Assembly (NCBI RefSeq): GCF_018449635.1 | Contig: NZ_JAAVUV010000014.1 | Location: forward strand, 62,001 to 126,000 | DNA from: Caballeronia sp. dw_276 | GTDB taxonomy: Bacteria > Pseudomonadota > Gammaproteobacteria > Burkholderiales > Burkholderiaceae | Length of the DNA stretch: 64,000 nucleotides | Direction of reading: 5' to 3' | Shown here: piece after piece, positions 16,942 to 26,518 of the stretch | How positions within the stretch are numbered: position 1 is the first letter of the stretch | How the letters are laid out: each line of letters begins with the position of its first letter | The notes under the pieces: generated by a model | The model's database searches: none | What the model was told of the DNA's origin: nothing | The model's input: the letters and a program-made list of their open reading frames with translations, nothing else | Position numbers and translations under genes: made by a program

Positions 16942-18387
16942 ATGAACTACATCTCGACCCGCGGCGCCGGAATAGGCGAGCGCCACACTTTCTCGGACAT
17001 CCTTCTTGGCGGCCTCGCCAAGGACGGCGGCCTTTATTTGCCCGCGGAGTATCCGCGTGTCACGGCGCAGGAACTGGACGCATGGCGCTCGCTGTCTTAT
17101 GCCGATCTCGCTTACGAGATCCTGCGCAAGTTCAGCGACGATATCCCCGAGGAAGACCTGCGTTCGCTCACACGGCGCACTTATACGGCTAGTACGTACA
17201 GCAACGTTCGCGATCACGAAAGCGCTTCGCAGATCACGCCGATCAAGACGCTTGGCGTGGAAAACGGCACGACGCTATCACTGCTGGAGTTGTCCAACGG
17301 ACCGACGCTCGCGTTCAAGGACATGGCCATGCAGTTGCTCGGCAATCTGTTCGAGTACACGTTGGCCAAGCATGGCGAGACGCTCAACATTCTCGGCGCG
17401 ACTTCCGGCGACACAGGTAGCGCCGCTGAATATGCGATGCGCGGCAAACAGGGCGTGCGTGTGTTCATGCTTTCGCCGCATCAGAAAATGAGCGCGTTCC
17501 AGACTGCACAGATGTTCTCGCTGCAGGACCCGAACATTTACAACCTGGCGGTGGCCGGCAATTTCGATAACTGCCAGGACATCGTCAAGGCTGTATCGAA
17601 CGATCACGCGTTCAAGGCCGCCAACAAGATCGGCACGGTCAATTCGATCAACTGGGCGCGCGTGGTTGCGCAGGTCGTCTATTACTTCAAGGGCTATTTC
17701 GCCGCGACGAAGTCGAACGCCGAATGCGTGTCGTTCACGGTGCCGTCGGGTAATTTCGGCAATGTCTGCGCGGGGCATATTGCGCGGATGATGGGCTTGC
17801 CAATCGAGCAACTCGTCGTCGCCACGAACGAAAACGACGTGCTGGACGAATTTTTCCGCACGGGTGTTTATCGTGTGCGTACGGCCGCCGAGACGTATCA
17901 CACTACGAGCCCGAGCATGGATATCTCGAAGGCATCGAATTTCGAGCGTTTCGTGTTCGATCTGCTCGGCCGCGACCCCACTCGCGTGTTGCAACTTTTC
18001 CACGACGTCGAGGAAAAAGGCGGTTTTGATCTGGCAGCAAGCGGAGACTATGCGCGCGTAAAGGAGTTCGGTTTTGTGTCGGGCCGCAGCAGCCATGCGG
18101 ATCGCGTGGAAACCATTCGCGACGCATTCAACCGATACAACACCATGATCGACACCCACACGGCCGACGGCCTGAAGGTGGCGCGCGAACACCTGAAGCC
18201 GGGTATTCCAATGATCGTGCTGGAAACCGCGCAGCCAATCAAATTCGGCGAGACCATCCGGGAAGCCTTGCAGCGCGAGCCGGAACGTCCGGCAGCTTTT
18301 ATTGGCATGGAAGAATTGCCACAGAAATTCGATATCGTGAGCGCCGACGCGGGCGTGGTGAAGGCGTACATCGCTGAGCGCGTATAG
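16942..18387 (+). CDS. thrC: Threonine synthase
   Basis: 481 residues of the long threonine synthase type. The N-terminal module begins MNYISTRGAG, followed by FSDILLGGLAKDGGLYLP. The PLP lysine is Lys126 in PTLAFKDMAMQLLGN, and GATSGDTGSAAEYA binds the cofactor phosphate. It converts O-phosphohomoserine to threonine, completing the branch started by hom. Molybdopterin genes follow thrC in some Burkholderia as I recall; here the next gene is a ybiT-like ABC-F instead. Confidence 0.96.
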   Translation: MNYISTRGAGIGERHTFSDILLGGLAKDGGLYLPAEYPRVTAQELDAWRSLSYADLAYEILRKFSDDIPEEDLRSLTRRTYTASTYSNVRDHESASQITPIKTLGVENGTTLSLLELSNGPTLAFKDMAMQLLGNLFEYTLAKHGETLNILGATSGDTGSAAEYAMRGKQGVRVFMLSPHQKMSAFQTAQMFSLQDPNIYNLAVAGNFDNCQDIVKAVSNDHAFKAANKIGTVNSINWARVVAQVVYYFKGYFAATKSNAECVSFTVPSGNFGNVCAGHIARMMGLPIEQLVVATNENDVLDEFFRTGVYRVRTAAETYHTTSPSMDISKASNFERFVFDLLGRDPTRVLQLFHDVEEKGGFDLAASGDYARVKEFGFVSGRSSHADRVETIRDAFNRYNTMIDTHTADGLKVAREHLKPGIPMIVLETAQPIKFGETIREALQREPERPAAFIGMEELPQKFDIVSADAGVVKAYIAERV

Positions 18388-18467
18388 GCTCGGGACACGC
18401 GGCGGCGGGCGGTCCGGAGGGCTCCGCCGTCTGATTCCGCTGCAACGCCGCAAATCGTCGCAAAAAC

Positions 18468-18476
18468 TGCTAAAAT
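18468..18476 (+). promoter_or_regulatory. Extended -10 promoter candidate for the ABC-F gene
   Basis: TGC followed directly by TAAAAT (18471-18476) fits an extended -10 element 40 bases before the GTG start of the ABC-F gene. No convincing -35 is present. Confidence 0.35.
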
Positions 18477-18515
18477 TGCAGGTTTTTCGCCGTACACCAT
18501 TCAAAAGGACGCGCT

Positions 18516-20108
18516 GTGCTGTCTACTGCCAACATCACCATGCAATTCGGGCCGAAGCCCCTCTTCGAGAACATTTCGGTCAAGTTCGGGGAAGGAAATC
18601 GCTACGGCCTGATTGGGGCGAACGGCTGCGGCAAATCCACGCTCATGAAAATCCTGGGTGGCGACCTGGAACCGAGCTCGGGCACCGTAATGCTCGAGCC
18701 GAACGTGCGCCTGGGTAAATTGCGGCAGGATCAGTTCGCGTATGAAGACATGCGTGTGATCGACGTCGTGATGATGGGTCACACGGAGATGTGGAACGCC
18801 ATGTCCGAGCGCGACGCCATTTATGCGAACCCGGACGCGACCGACGACGACTACATGCACGCCGCGGAACTCGAAGCGAAGTTCGCGGAATACGACGGCT
18901 ACACGGCTGAAGCGCGGGCAGGCGAACTGCTTTTGGGAATCGGCATTGCGATCGAAGACCATATGGGACCGATGAGCAACGTCGCGCCAGGCTGGAAGTT
19001 GCGCGTGCTGTTGGCTCAGGCCCTGTTTTCGAAGCCGGACGTGCTGCTGCTCGATGAACCGACCAACAACCTGGATATCACCTCAATCCGCTGGCTGGAA
19101 GATGTACTGAATCAGTACAACTCGACCATGGTGATCATTTCCCACGATCGGCACTTTTTGAACCAGGTCTGCACGCACATGGCGGACATGGATTACGGCA
19201 CGCTCAAAGTGTATCCGGGCAATTACGACGACTACATGCTGGCTTCGGCCCAGGCGCGTGAACGTCAGGCCAGCGCGAATCAGAAGGCGAAGGATCGCGT
19301 GGCCGATTTGCAGGACTTCGTGCGCCGCTTTTCTGCGAACAAATCGAAGGCGCGCCAGGCAACCAGCCGTGCAAAACAAATCGAAAAGATCAAGATTGAG
19401 GAGTTCAAGCCTTCGTCGCGTCAAAACCCGTTCATTCGTTTTGAATTCGAGAAGAAGCTGCACAACATCGCGGTCGTGGCCGACGGCATCACCAAGAAGT
19501 ACGACCGGACCATCTTCAATCACTTCAACCTGAGCGTGCAACCGGGCGAGCGGATTGCAATCATTGGCGAGAACGGTGCGGGCAAGACCACGCTGCTGCG
19601 CGCGCTGAAGGGCGCGATCGAGCTGGACGGCGGCACGGTCAAGTGGGCGGAAAACGCGCTGGTTGGCTACATGCCGCAGGACACGTACGAAGAGTTCCCG
19701 AAGGACGAGACGCTGACAGACTGGGTGGATCAGTATCGTCAGGACGGTGATGATGACCAGATGGTGCGCGGGACGCTCGGCCGTCTGCTTTTCAACGCGG
19801 ACGACATCAAGAAATCAGTGAAGGTGCTCTCGGGTGGCGAAAAAGGCCGCATGATCTGGGGCAAGCTGATGCTCGGCCGTCCGAACGTCTTGTTGATGGA
19901 TGAGCCGACCAACCACATGGACATGGAATCGATCGAGTCCTTGCAGATCGCGCTCGAGAAGTATGAAGGCACGCTGATTTTCGTGTCGCATGACCGCGAG
20001 TTCGTGAACGGATTGGCAAACCGCGTGATCGAAGTGAAAAACGACGGCACGATTCGTGATTTTGGTGGCACATATGAAGAGCTGCTGGCGAGCCAGGGCA
20101 TTCAGTAA
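18516..20108 (+). CDS. ybiT: ABC-F family ATPase, YbiT type
   Basis: 530 residues, the same length as E. coli YbiT; GTG start. Two ABC domains without membrane segments: Walker [10 protein letters not shown] (~35-43) and GENGAGKTT (~350), Walker [12 protein letters not shown] and [11 protein letters not shown], and the SGGEKGR signature in the second domain. The first domain carries the YbiT-specific [15 protein letters not shown] in place of a canonical LSGGQ. The charged linker ([19 protein letters not shown]) is the P-site tRNA-interacting motif of ABC-F proteins. These factors act on the ribosome, and YbiT is linked to translation stalling. Single-gene unit bounded by a strong terminator. 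Confidence 0.9.
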   Translation: MLSTANITMQFGPKPLFENISVKFGEGNRYGLIGANGCGKSTLMKILGGDLEPSSGTVMLEPNVRLGKLRQDQFAYEDMRVIDVVMMGHTEMWNAMSERDAIYANPDATDDDYMHAAELEAKFAEYDGYTAEARAGELLLGIGIAIEDHMGPMSNVAPGWKLRVLLAQALFSKPDVLLLDEPTNNLDITSIRWLEDVLNQYNSTMVIISHDRHFLNQVCTHMADMDYGTLKVYPGNYDDYMLASAQARERQASANQKAKDRVADLQDFVRRFSANKSKARQATSRAKQIEKIKIEEFKPSSRQNPFIRFEFEKKLHNIAVVADGITKKYDRTIFNHFNLSVQPGERIAIIGENGAGKTTLLRALKGAIELDGGTVKWAENALVGYMPQDTYEEFPKDETLTDWVDQYRQDGDDDQMVRGTLGRLLFNADDIKKSVKVLSGGEKGRMIWGKLMLGRPNVLLMDEPTNHMDMESIESLQIALEKYEGTLIFVSHDREFVNGLANRVIEVKNDGTIRDFGGTYEELLASQGIQ

Positions 20109-20131
20109 AACTGTAGTCGAGTAGCCACCGC

Positions 20132-20164
20132 AAACGGCCCGCTTCGTAAGGAAGCGGGCCGTTT
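20132..20164. terminator. Intrinsic terminator after the ABC-F gene
   Basis: A perfect 14-bp stem AAACGGCCCGCTTC / GAAGCGGGCCGTTT around a 5-base loop, 24 bases after the stop codon. The T tract is short (TTTGTGT). Confidence 0.85.
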
Positions 20165-20324
20165 GTGTATGTGGAAAGTGAACCCGAAATCCGCAACAAA
20201 ACAAACCGCAAACACGTTCACTTAAACGAAACACGGCGTAGTTGAACTTGGTTGATAAAACGCAACGTGCGTTTGTCTAACCTCCTGCAAGCTCAAAACT
20301 TTTGACGCAGGAGTTGACCCCCAC

Positions 20325-21485
20325 ATGACGCCTCTTTCCCCCCTGACCATCCGCGGCCGCACCTTGCTTCCTGTTGTGCAGGGAGGCATGGGCGTTGGCG
20401 TGTCCGCGCATCGGCTGGCCGGTTCGGTTGCGAGAGAGGGCGCAATGGGCACGATCGCGAGCATCGACTTGCGTCATCATCATCCCGACCTGATGGAGCA
20501 GTGCCGGCAGGACCCGGTTCTCGCAACGCTCGAAGCCGCGAACCAGACAGCGCTGCGCCGGGAAATCATTGCGGCCAAGGAACTCAGCGAAGGCCGTGGC
20601 ATGGTTGCCGTGAACGTGATGCGTGCGGTCGCTTCCTACGCCGCGGCGGTGCAAACGGCGTGCGAAAGCGGCGCTGATGCCATCGTCATGGGCGCGGGGT
20701 TGCCGCTCGATCTGCCGGACATGACCCAAGGCGTCGATATCGCGCTGATCCCCATTCTTTCGGATAGCCGCGGCATTGCGCTGGTGCTCAAGAAGTGGAT
20801 GAAGAAAAACCGTCTGCCAGACGCCATCGTGATCGAACATCCGGCGCACGCGGGCGGCCATCTAGGCGTGGCGAGCGTGGAGGACATCTCGAGTGAGCGT
20901 TTTGATTTCGCGCGCGTGATCGAGGAAACCATGCTGACCTTCGATGCACTCGGCCTCAGCCGCACGCAGATTCCGCTGATCGTGGCGGGGGGCATCGACA
21001 GTCACGCCGCCGTTCGTCACTGGCTTGCTGCCGGCGCGTCCGGCGTGCAACTCGGAACGGCGTTCGCTGTGACGGAAGAAGGTGATGCGCATCCGGAATT
21101 CAAGCGCATTCTCGCCGATGCAAAACCTGACGACATTGCCGAATTCGTGAGCGTGACCGGTTTGCCGGCGCGCGCCGTAAAGACGCCCTGGCTCGTGAAG
21201 TACATGCGTCAGGAAACAAAGATCCGCGAGAAAATCGGCACGACACAGCAAGTATGCGAGACCGGACTCAATTGTCTGGTTGCTTGTGGCTGGCGTGACG
21301 GCATCGAGAAATTCGGGCATTTTTGCATCGATGCCCGTCTGTCCGCGGCCCTTCGTGGCGATCGCCAGACCGGGTTGTTCTTTCGCGGACGCGAGGCGCT
21401 GCCGTTCGGTTCGGCGATTCGCACCGTGCGCGAATTGCTCGACTTGCTGGTCGCGGATATTCGTCCTGCGGCGCTGCCTGCCTGA
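20325..21485 (+). CDS. Nitronate monooxygenase family FMN protein
   Basis: 386 residues of the NMO/2-nitropropane dioxygenase TIM barrel. The N-terminal LLPVVQGGMGVGVSAHRLAG binds flavin, EHPAHAGGHLG holds the conserved His-containing motif, and VAGGIDSHAAV with GASGVQLGTAF forms the FMN phosphate-binding strands. It oxidises alkyl nitronates using O2; close members can be acyl-ACP reductase-like. The C-terminal ~80 residues contain several Cys (QVCETGLNCLVACGW, GHFCIDAR). The physiological substrate is not predictable. It is transcribed alone. Confidence 0.88.
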   Translation: MTPLSPLTIRGRTLLPVVQGGMGVGVSAHRLAGSVAREGAMGTIASIDLRHHHPDLMEQCRQDPVLATLEAANQTALRREIIAAKELSEGRGMVAVNVMRAVASYAAAVQTACESGADAIVMGAGLPLDLPDMTQGVDIALIPILSDSRGIALVLKKWMKKNRLPDAIVIEHPAHAGGHLGVASVEDISSERFDFARVIEETMLTFDALGLSRTQIPLIVAGGIDSHAAVRHWLAAGASGVQLGTAFAVTEEGDAHPEFKRILADAKPDDIAEFVSVTGLPARAVKTPWLVKYMRQETKIREKIGTTQQVCETGLNCLVACGWRDGIEKFGHFCIDARLSAALRGDRQTGLFFRGREALPFGSAIRTVRELLDLLVADIRPAALPA

Positions 21486-21506
21486 CGGCGCCTATACAGC
21501 CCGGAA

Positions 21507-21710
21507 TCAGGCCTTGTCGCGTGTGAAGCGCATCGCCGAGCCTTCGCGGTTGATGCGCTCCCAGATCGCGCGCTTCTCGTCGTCGCTGAGAAATACCCAA
21601 TTTGAGACTTCGAAGGCGGTGCGGCCGCAACCCTTGCAGATGTCGTCGAAGAGAGTCGAGCACACGCCAATACACGGGCTGTCGGGTAGATCGTGAAGAT
21701 TCGATGCCAT
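21507..21710 (-). CDS. DUF1289 small cysteine protein
   Basis: 67 residues. The pattern SPCIGVCSTLFDDICKGCGRT with four Cys, followed by VSNWVFLSDDEKRAIWERI, is diagnostic of DUF1289 (YdhL-like). The cysteines probably bind a metal or Fe-S cluster. Function unknown. It converges on the nitronate monooxygenase gene, with 21 bases between their stop codons. Confidence 0.88.
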   Translation of the reverse strand: MASNLHDLPDSPCIGVCSTLFDDICKGCGRTAFEVSNWVFLSDDEKRAIWERINREGSAMRFTRDKA

Positions 21711-21778
21711 AAGACGCCTGTAAAGCGGACGCCGCCTATGTCAAAACGGCAGCGCTCGCGCGAAAAGTGAACCCGATT

Positions 21779-23071
21779 TTACCGCGCAATGCTGTATCCG
21801 ATACGCGCGATCCAGTGTTGCCGCTGGTTGTAGTCGAGAATGTCTTCGCCGTAACCGTTGAAATATCCCACCCAAAGATAACCGCCCCAGGCGCTGTTGA
21901 TCAGCTTCGCGAGCGGGTACGTGAACTGGGCATCGACGCTGCCGTATTTTGCTTTGGTCCCTTTGCGCAAGGTCGCCGCGAGTTGCCAGCTTTCCGGGCT
22001 GCCATATTTGACAAGCAGGTCCACATAACCGCGATAGTCCTGGATATCTTCGTTGCCGCTCTTCGTGATGTAGTAGTAAATCTTCGGCGATATGGTCAAG
22101 TGGTTCGAATTGACATCGCCGAAATCCCAGCTCGGACGTACGAACGCAATGTTGATCGCGCGCGAATCGGCGCCGCTCTTGCCGTTCGATTCATGGCCAA
22201 TACCCGCCGTCACGCCCATGCGCGACCAGAGCGAACTCTTCCAGCCCGTGTCCTGCAAGTAGTAGAACAATTGCGGCTGATAGCTGGTGTCGCGAAAGGG
22301 CGCGGATTCCGCGGACAAGTCCCAGATCGATGTCTGCGTGTAAGCCAGATACAAGTTGTCAAGGAAACTGCGCGAGCGCGGATCGTCGGGCAGCATTAGC
22401 CGGTACTTGAAGCTGAACTGGAATTTGGCGAGGTTGTCGCCGTTCTGGCCATCGGCGAAATACATGGGCTCGAACGTCGATAACCGGCCGCTCAACATGC
22501 GGTCGCTGGTGGGCGTCGGTACGGCCGATGTATTGGCCGCTGCTTCAGCGCTCGCCAGTTGCTGAGGCGTTTTCGCCTGAGTCTCGGCGGTTTCGGCGGC
22601 GACTACTTGAGCCTGCTTCTCGCCGCGATTGAGCACGATCAGCATTGGCGATGAATCGAAACCCACTGGATCGACCTTCACCGTGCCACGGGCCGTTTCA
22701 GGCCAGGGCGCCGAGTATCGGACCTTTCTGTACTGACCGGGGCGCAGGGTGAGTTTGTCGGGTACGTTGGCTTCGCGTTCGAGCGCCAGGGGTTTGGGCG
22801 GCAGGTCGCCGTTTGTCAGCGTGACGGTCAGGTTGCGAGGGACATCGACAGTGAGAGACTTCTTGTCGTCGTCGCTGTAGAGAAGCGTGAGTTCCAGCGG
22901 TTGCTGGGCAGCGGCTTCCCGAACGGGTTGCAGCACCGAGACAGTTGCATGCGCCGTCGCTGCCCAGCAAAGGCCTGCGCCTAGAGCGGCGGCGAGCGGG
23001 GTGAAACGGAAAACGCGGGCAATATCGCGCTCGGGCAAGCGGTTGATGAACTGCAATGGGCCTCGGGCCAT
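21779..23071 (-). CDS. pldA: Outer-membrane phospholipase A1 (OMPLA/PldA)
   Basis: 430 residues with an N-terminal export signal ending near the AHA of WAATAHATVS (~residue 42). The C-terminal ~230 residues form the OMPLA barrel. The catalytic His293 and Ser295 are in GIGHESNGKSG, the expected HxSNG motif, and the protein ends in aromatic-alternating strands (YLWVGYFNGYGEDIL). An ~150-residue N-terminal domain precedes the barrel, longer than in the enterobacterial enzyme. It hydrolyses mislocalised phospholipids in the outer leaflet to preserve membrane asymmetry. Transcribed alone. Confidence 0.9.
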   Translation of the reverse strand: MARGPLQFINRLPERDIARVFRFTPLAAALGAGLCWAATAHATVSVLQPVREAAAQQPLELTLLYSDDDKKSLTVDVPRNLTVTLTNGDLPPKPLALEREANVPDKLTLRPGQYRKVRYSAPWPETARGTVKVDPVGFDSSPMLIVLNRGEKQAQVVAAETAETQAKTPQQLASAEAAANTSAVPTPTSDRMLSGRLSTFEPMYFADGQNGDNLAKFQFSFKYRLMLPDDPRSRSFLDNLYLAYTQTSIWDLSAESAPFRDTSYQPQLFYYLQDTGWKSSLWSRMGVTAGIGHESNGKSGADSRAINIAFVRPSWDFGDVNSNHLTISPKIYYYITKSGNEDIQDYRGYVDLLVKYGSPESWQLAATLRKGTKAKYGSVDAQFTYPLAKLINSAWGGYLWVGYFNGYGEDILDYNQRQHWIARIGYSIAR

Positions 23072-23378
23072 GAAACGATCGTCCTTGTTGCGTAGATTGG
23101 CATCGGGCGCGGCGATGCGGCAAGGGACGACTAAACGATTCTCCTTGCCGTCTTTTAGCGCGGCTCACATCCGCAAAACGTCGCTGCTTGCACGCGTCGC
23201 CGGGCATTTCTTACCCGGCGATGGTCGTGGAACGCAGAATTGTAGACGCGATGAGGGTCTATCCCGACGTGCGGTGCAAAAAGGCCAACTAGAGCAAGAA
23301 GCGATCCTGGGCGGAAGAAATTGCGTGATTTGGCAACGGGCAATCGCCGGGTTCGACGTGTTTTCAGACGTTCCAGGT
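23072..23378. other. Intergenic region pldA / mntH
   Basis: 307 bp. I see no coding signal, tRNA or strong hairpin. It must contain the pldA promoter, but no box stands out. Confidence 0.5.
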
Positions 23379-24728
23379 TCACACGTCGGTGACCAGCTGC
23401 CACAGCAAAGCGACGTTCAGCACCACGATGATTCCGGCACACATCCAGGCGAGTGCGAGCGGAATGCGTTTGACGCGCCAACGGCCCATGAGGCCAGCAT
23501 CGGAGGCGAAGCGCACGAGGGGAATGACCGCGAGCGGCAACTGCAGGCTCAGCACGACCTGGCTTGCTACCAGCAGCTGGTTGGAACCATGTTCGCCGAA
23601 TGCACCGACTGCCAGCAGCGCCGGTCCGATTGCGAGCGTGCGGGTGAGGAGTGCCCGCGCCCAACGGGCAATTTTCAGTTGCAGGAATCCTTCCATCACC
23701 GCCTGGCCGGCGAGCGTGCCGGTGACGGTCGCGTTCAGCCCACAGGCCAGCAGCGCCGCCGCAAAAATGATGCTTGCCCATTGGCTGCCGACGAGCGGGG
23801 CGATCAGGCGGTGTGCATCGGCGAGATCGCTCACGTCGTAGTGACCACTCGCGTGAAAAACGGCCGCCGCTACGATCAACAGCGACGCGTTCACCGTGAA
23901 AGCCAGGCTAAGCGATGCGAACGTATCGATGTTCACGCCTTTCATGGCGTCGGAGATGGCTACGTCGTCGCCGTTTTTCGCGTGATCCTTGACCAGCGCC
24001 GAGTGCAGGTAGAGGTTGTGCGGCATCACGGTCGCGCCGAGGATACCCGCCGCGAGCCAGATCATGCCGGCATCGCGCAAGAGCGCCGCTGGCGGCGCGA
24101 GGCCGGCCAGCGCGCCACGCCAGGATGGATTGGCAAGCGCAAGTTCGACCACGAAGCAAAAGCCCACGAAAAAGATCAACGTGGTGATCACGATTTGCAA
24201 CGGGCGTTGGCCGCGGCTTTGCAGCGCGAGCATGGCGAAGGTGCCTACGGCGGACATCAGCACCCCGACCGTCAGCGATACCCCCAGAAGCAGTTGCAAG
24301 GCCACGGCGCTGCCGACGACTTCGGCGACATCGCACGCAATGATCGCGATCTCGCAGGTGATCCAGAGAAAAACGGTGGTGCGGCGGCTATAGCGCGCGC
24401 GGCACAATTGGGCGAGGTCCCGTCCGGTGACAACACCGACTTTCGATGCCACCCATTGCAGCAGCAGCCCCATCAGACTCGCGGCCAGCACCACGCTCAG
24501 CAATTGATAGCCGTACTTCGCGCCGCTTCCAAGCGCTGTCGCCCAGTTTCCCGGGTCCATGTAGCCGACTGCGACCAGCGCACCCGCGCCGACGAAGGAA
24601 AACCAGCGCCCACGGACACGCGGAGAACCGTCGGGCGGGCCGCCGCGATGATCGAGCTCGGGGATGGGTTCAGACGGCGGGTGGTCCGCAGAGCCGGTCT
24701 GGTCGAGAGCGGACGAATTCGTGTTCAT
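23379..24728 (-). CDS. mntH: Nramp-family divalent metal (Mn2+) transporter
   Basis: 449 residues from the ATG at 24728 (MNTNSSALDQTGS); an upstream in-frame start at 24848 only adds non-conserved residues. About 11 hydrophobic helices. The metal-site motifs are present: DPGNWATA in helix 1 and MPHNLYLHSALV in helix 6. Bacterial Nramp proteins import Mn2+ (and Fe2+) with protons across the inner membrane. No partner gene lies beside it; the upstream 494-bp region to potF is divergent. Confidence 0.9.
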   Translation of the reverse strand: MNTNSSALDQTGSADHPPSEPIPELDHRGGPPDGSPRVRGRWFSFVGAGALVAVGYMDPGNWATALGSGAKYGYQLLSVVLAASLMGLLLQWVASKVGVVTGRDLAQLCRARYSRRTTVFLWITCEIAIIACDVAEVVGSAVALQLLLGVSLTVGVLMSAVGTFAMLALQSRGQRPLQIVITTLIFFVGFCFVVELALANPSWRGALAGLAPPAALLRDAGMIWLAAGILGATVMPHNLYLHSALVKDHAKNGDDVAISDAMKGVNIDTFASLSLAFTVNASLLIVAAAVFHASGHYDVSDLADAHRLIAPLVGSQWASIIFAAALLACGLNATVTGTLAGQAVMEGFLQLKIARWARALLTRTLAIGPALLAVGAFGEHGSNQLLVASQVVLSLQLPLAVIPLVRFASDAGLMGRWRVKRIPLALAWMCAGIIVVLNVALLWQLVTDV

Positions 24729-25222
24729 GCAGTTCTGGGGCCTCTTTCCGGTACGGGAAAGTGAAGCGGATGAAAAAATGGCGAGTCCTGCGCTTACGTT
24801 ATTGCGGCCTGCTGCAGCGCGCGCCGCGACAAGCTGTCCAGCAACCACCGTTCCGCTTCAAATAGACCTGGATGGCGCGACAAAAGCCTTTCAATTCGAT
24901 AACAACGAGAGAACCTACGAATAATGACATTACGCAAGCAAACATGCTTTTAGATTCAATGGCGGCATTGTGGTCTTTACGAAGTTCGTGCAGGGCGACG
25001 CGCAGTCTCCAGCCACAACGCATCACCCTGCGCCAGTGCTTGCCGGTAGTGACGCCGTGCCTGTGAACTTTGCGCGACAATTGCTCCCAATTGTTTTTTG
25101 GTGCGACGCATTTTGATGATAGTTTTCGTTTTTTTGCAGAGTCTCGATTGAGCTCGCAACACAGGGTTCATTGGGGCGAGGGTGGTCAATGGTCGGCAAG
25201 TCGAAAGGACGGAGAAACTGAT
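24729..25222. other. Divergent intergenic region mntH / potF
   Basis: 494 bp containing the leaders of both genes. The only firm element is the potF ribosome binding site (GGACGGAG, 25207-25214). The middle is AT-rich (around 24905-24960 and 25090-25135), consistent with promoters, but no defensible -35/-10 pair, Mn riboswitch or MntR/Mur site was recognised. Confidence 0.5.
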
Positions 25223-26368
25223 ATGGCAGAAAAATTGGCGGACCAGTTGTCAAAGCGCGCGGGCGCAGCGGCGCTTGCGATGGCCACTCTGGCGACAGCC
25301 GGTGCAGTGGCCTTGACGGTGCCCGTGGTGGCATCGGCGAAAGACACGCAGCTCAACGTCTACAACTGGTCGGACTATATTGCCAAGGACACCATTCCGA
25401 ACTTCGAAAAGCAGTCGGGCGTGAAGGTCAAGTACGACAACTACGACAGCGACGACACGCTGCAGGCCAAACTGCTCACCGGCAATTCGGGCTATGACAT
25501 CGTGGTTCCGACCAGCAATTACGCAGGCAAGCAGATCGCCGCCGGCATTTTTTCTCCACTCGATAAATCCAAGCTGCCCAACCTCAAATATCTCGATCCG
25601 GATCTGATGGCGCTGGTCGCCGGCGCCGATCCGGGCAACCAGTACACGGTGCCCTGGGCGTACGGAACGACGGGTCTCGGCTACAACGTGACCAAAGTCC
25701 AGCAGATCCTGGGCAAGAACGTTCCGCTCGATAACTGGGACATCCTGTTCAAGCCGGAGAACATCTCGAAACTGAAGGCGTGCGGCGTGTCTGTGCTCGA
25801 TGCGCCCGACCAGATGTTCGCGGCGGCGCTGCATTACATCGGCAAGGATCCGATGAGCACGAACCCGGCCGACTATCGCGCCGCGCTCGCAATGCTCAAG
25901 AAGATCCGCCCGTACATCACGCAGTTCAACTCGTCGGGTTATATCAACGATCTGGTGGGCGGCGATGTCTGCTTTACCTACGGCTGGTCCGGCGACGTGG
26001 TGATCGCCAAGCACCGGGCGGTGGACGCGAAGAAAGCGTTCAAGATCGAGTACTACATCCCGAAGGGCGGCGCGCCAGTGTGGTTCGACGTCATGGCGAT
26101 CCCGAAGGATGCAAAGAACAAGGAAGCCGCGCTCGAATGGATCAATTACATCGAGACGCCGCAGGTTCACGCCGCGATCACGAACGAGGTGTATTACCCG
26201 AGTGCGAACAAGGAAGCGCGCAAATTCGTATCGAAGGACGTGGCGGAAGATCCCGCTGTTTATCCGCCGCAAGACGTGATCAAGACGCTGTTCCTGCTCA
26301 AGCCTCTGCCGCCGGAAATCCAGCGTTTGCAGACGCGGTTGTGGACGGAGCTGAAGTCCGGCCGATAA
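25223..26368 (+). CDS. potF: Putrescine-type polyamine ABC transporter, periplasmic binding protein
   Basis: 381 residues from the ATG at 25223 with GGACGGAG 8 bases upstream; the frame continues upstream without domain content. A signal peptide of ~39 residues ends near VVASAKD. The mature part opens LNVYNWSDYIAKDTIPNFEK, typical of the PotD/PotF family, with SGYDIVVPTSNYAGKQI and YTVPWAYGTTGLGYN. It captures putrescine (or spermidine) in the periplasm for the potGHI channel downstream. A hairpin follows before potG, which should raise potF expression over the other components. Confidence 0.92.
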   Translation: MAEKLADQLSKRAGAAALAMATLATAGAVALTVPVVASAKDTQLNVYNWSDYIAKDTIPNFEKQSGVKVKYDNYDSDDTLQAKLLTGNSGYDIVVPTSNYAGKQIAAGIFSPLDKSKLPNLKYLDPDLMALVAGADPGNQYTVPWAYGTTGLGYNVTKVQQILGKNVPLDNWDILFKPENISKLKACGVSVLDAPDQMFAAALHYIGKDPMSTNPADYRAALAMLKKIRPYITQFNSSGYINDLVGGDVCFTYGWSGDVVIAKHRAVDAKKAFKIEYYIPKGGAPVWFDVMAIPKDAKNKEAALEWINYIETPQVHAAITNEVYYPSANKEARKFVSKDVAEDPAVYPPQDVIKTLFLLKPLPPEIQRLQTRLWTELKSGR

Positions 26369-26403
26369 GTCATTGGAGCAGCAAGGCATACGATTCACGC
26401 GAG

Positions 26404-26427
26404 GCCCCCGGTTATCCGGGGGCTTTG
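26404..26427 (+). terminator. Attenuator-like hairpin between potF and potG
   Basis: GCCCCCGG (26404-26411) and CCGGGGGC (26416-26423) form a perfect 8-bp stem with a 4-base loop, followed by TTTG. Inside a same-strand transporter operon this is probably a leaky terminator that sets component ratios. Confidence 0.6.
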
Positions 26428-26518
26428 TTCGTCGCTGGATCGAATGTCGGTACAGGAGCAGGCGTAGTGGAACGAGGCAGCACGAACGCGCAAATGCGCA
26501 GGAGTTGGGCAGCAGATC

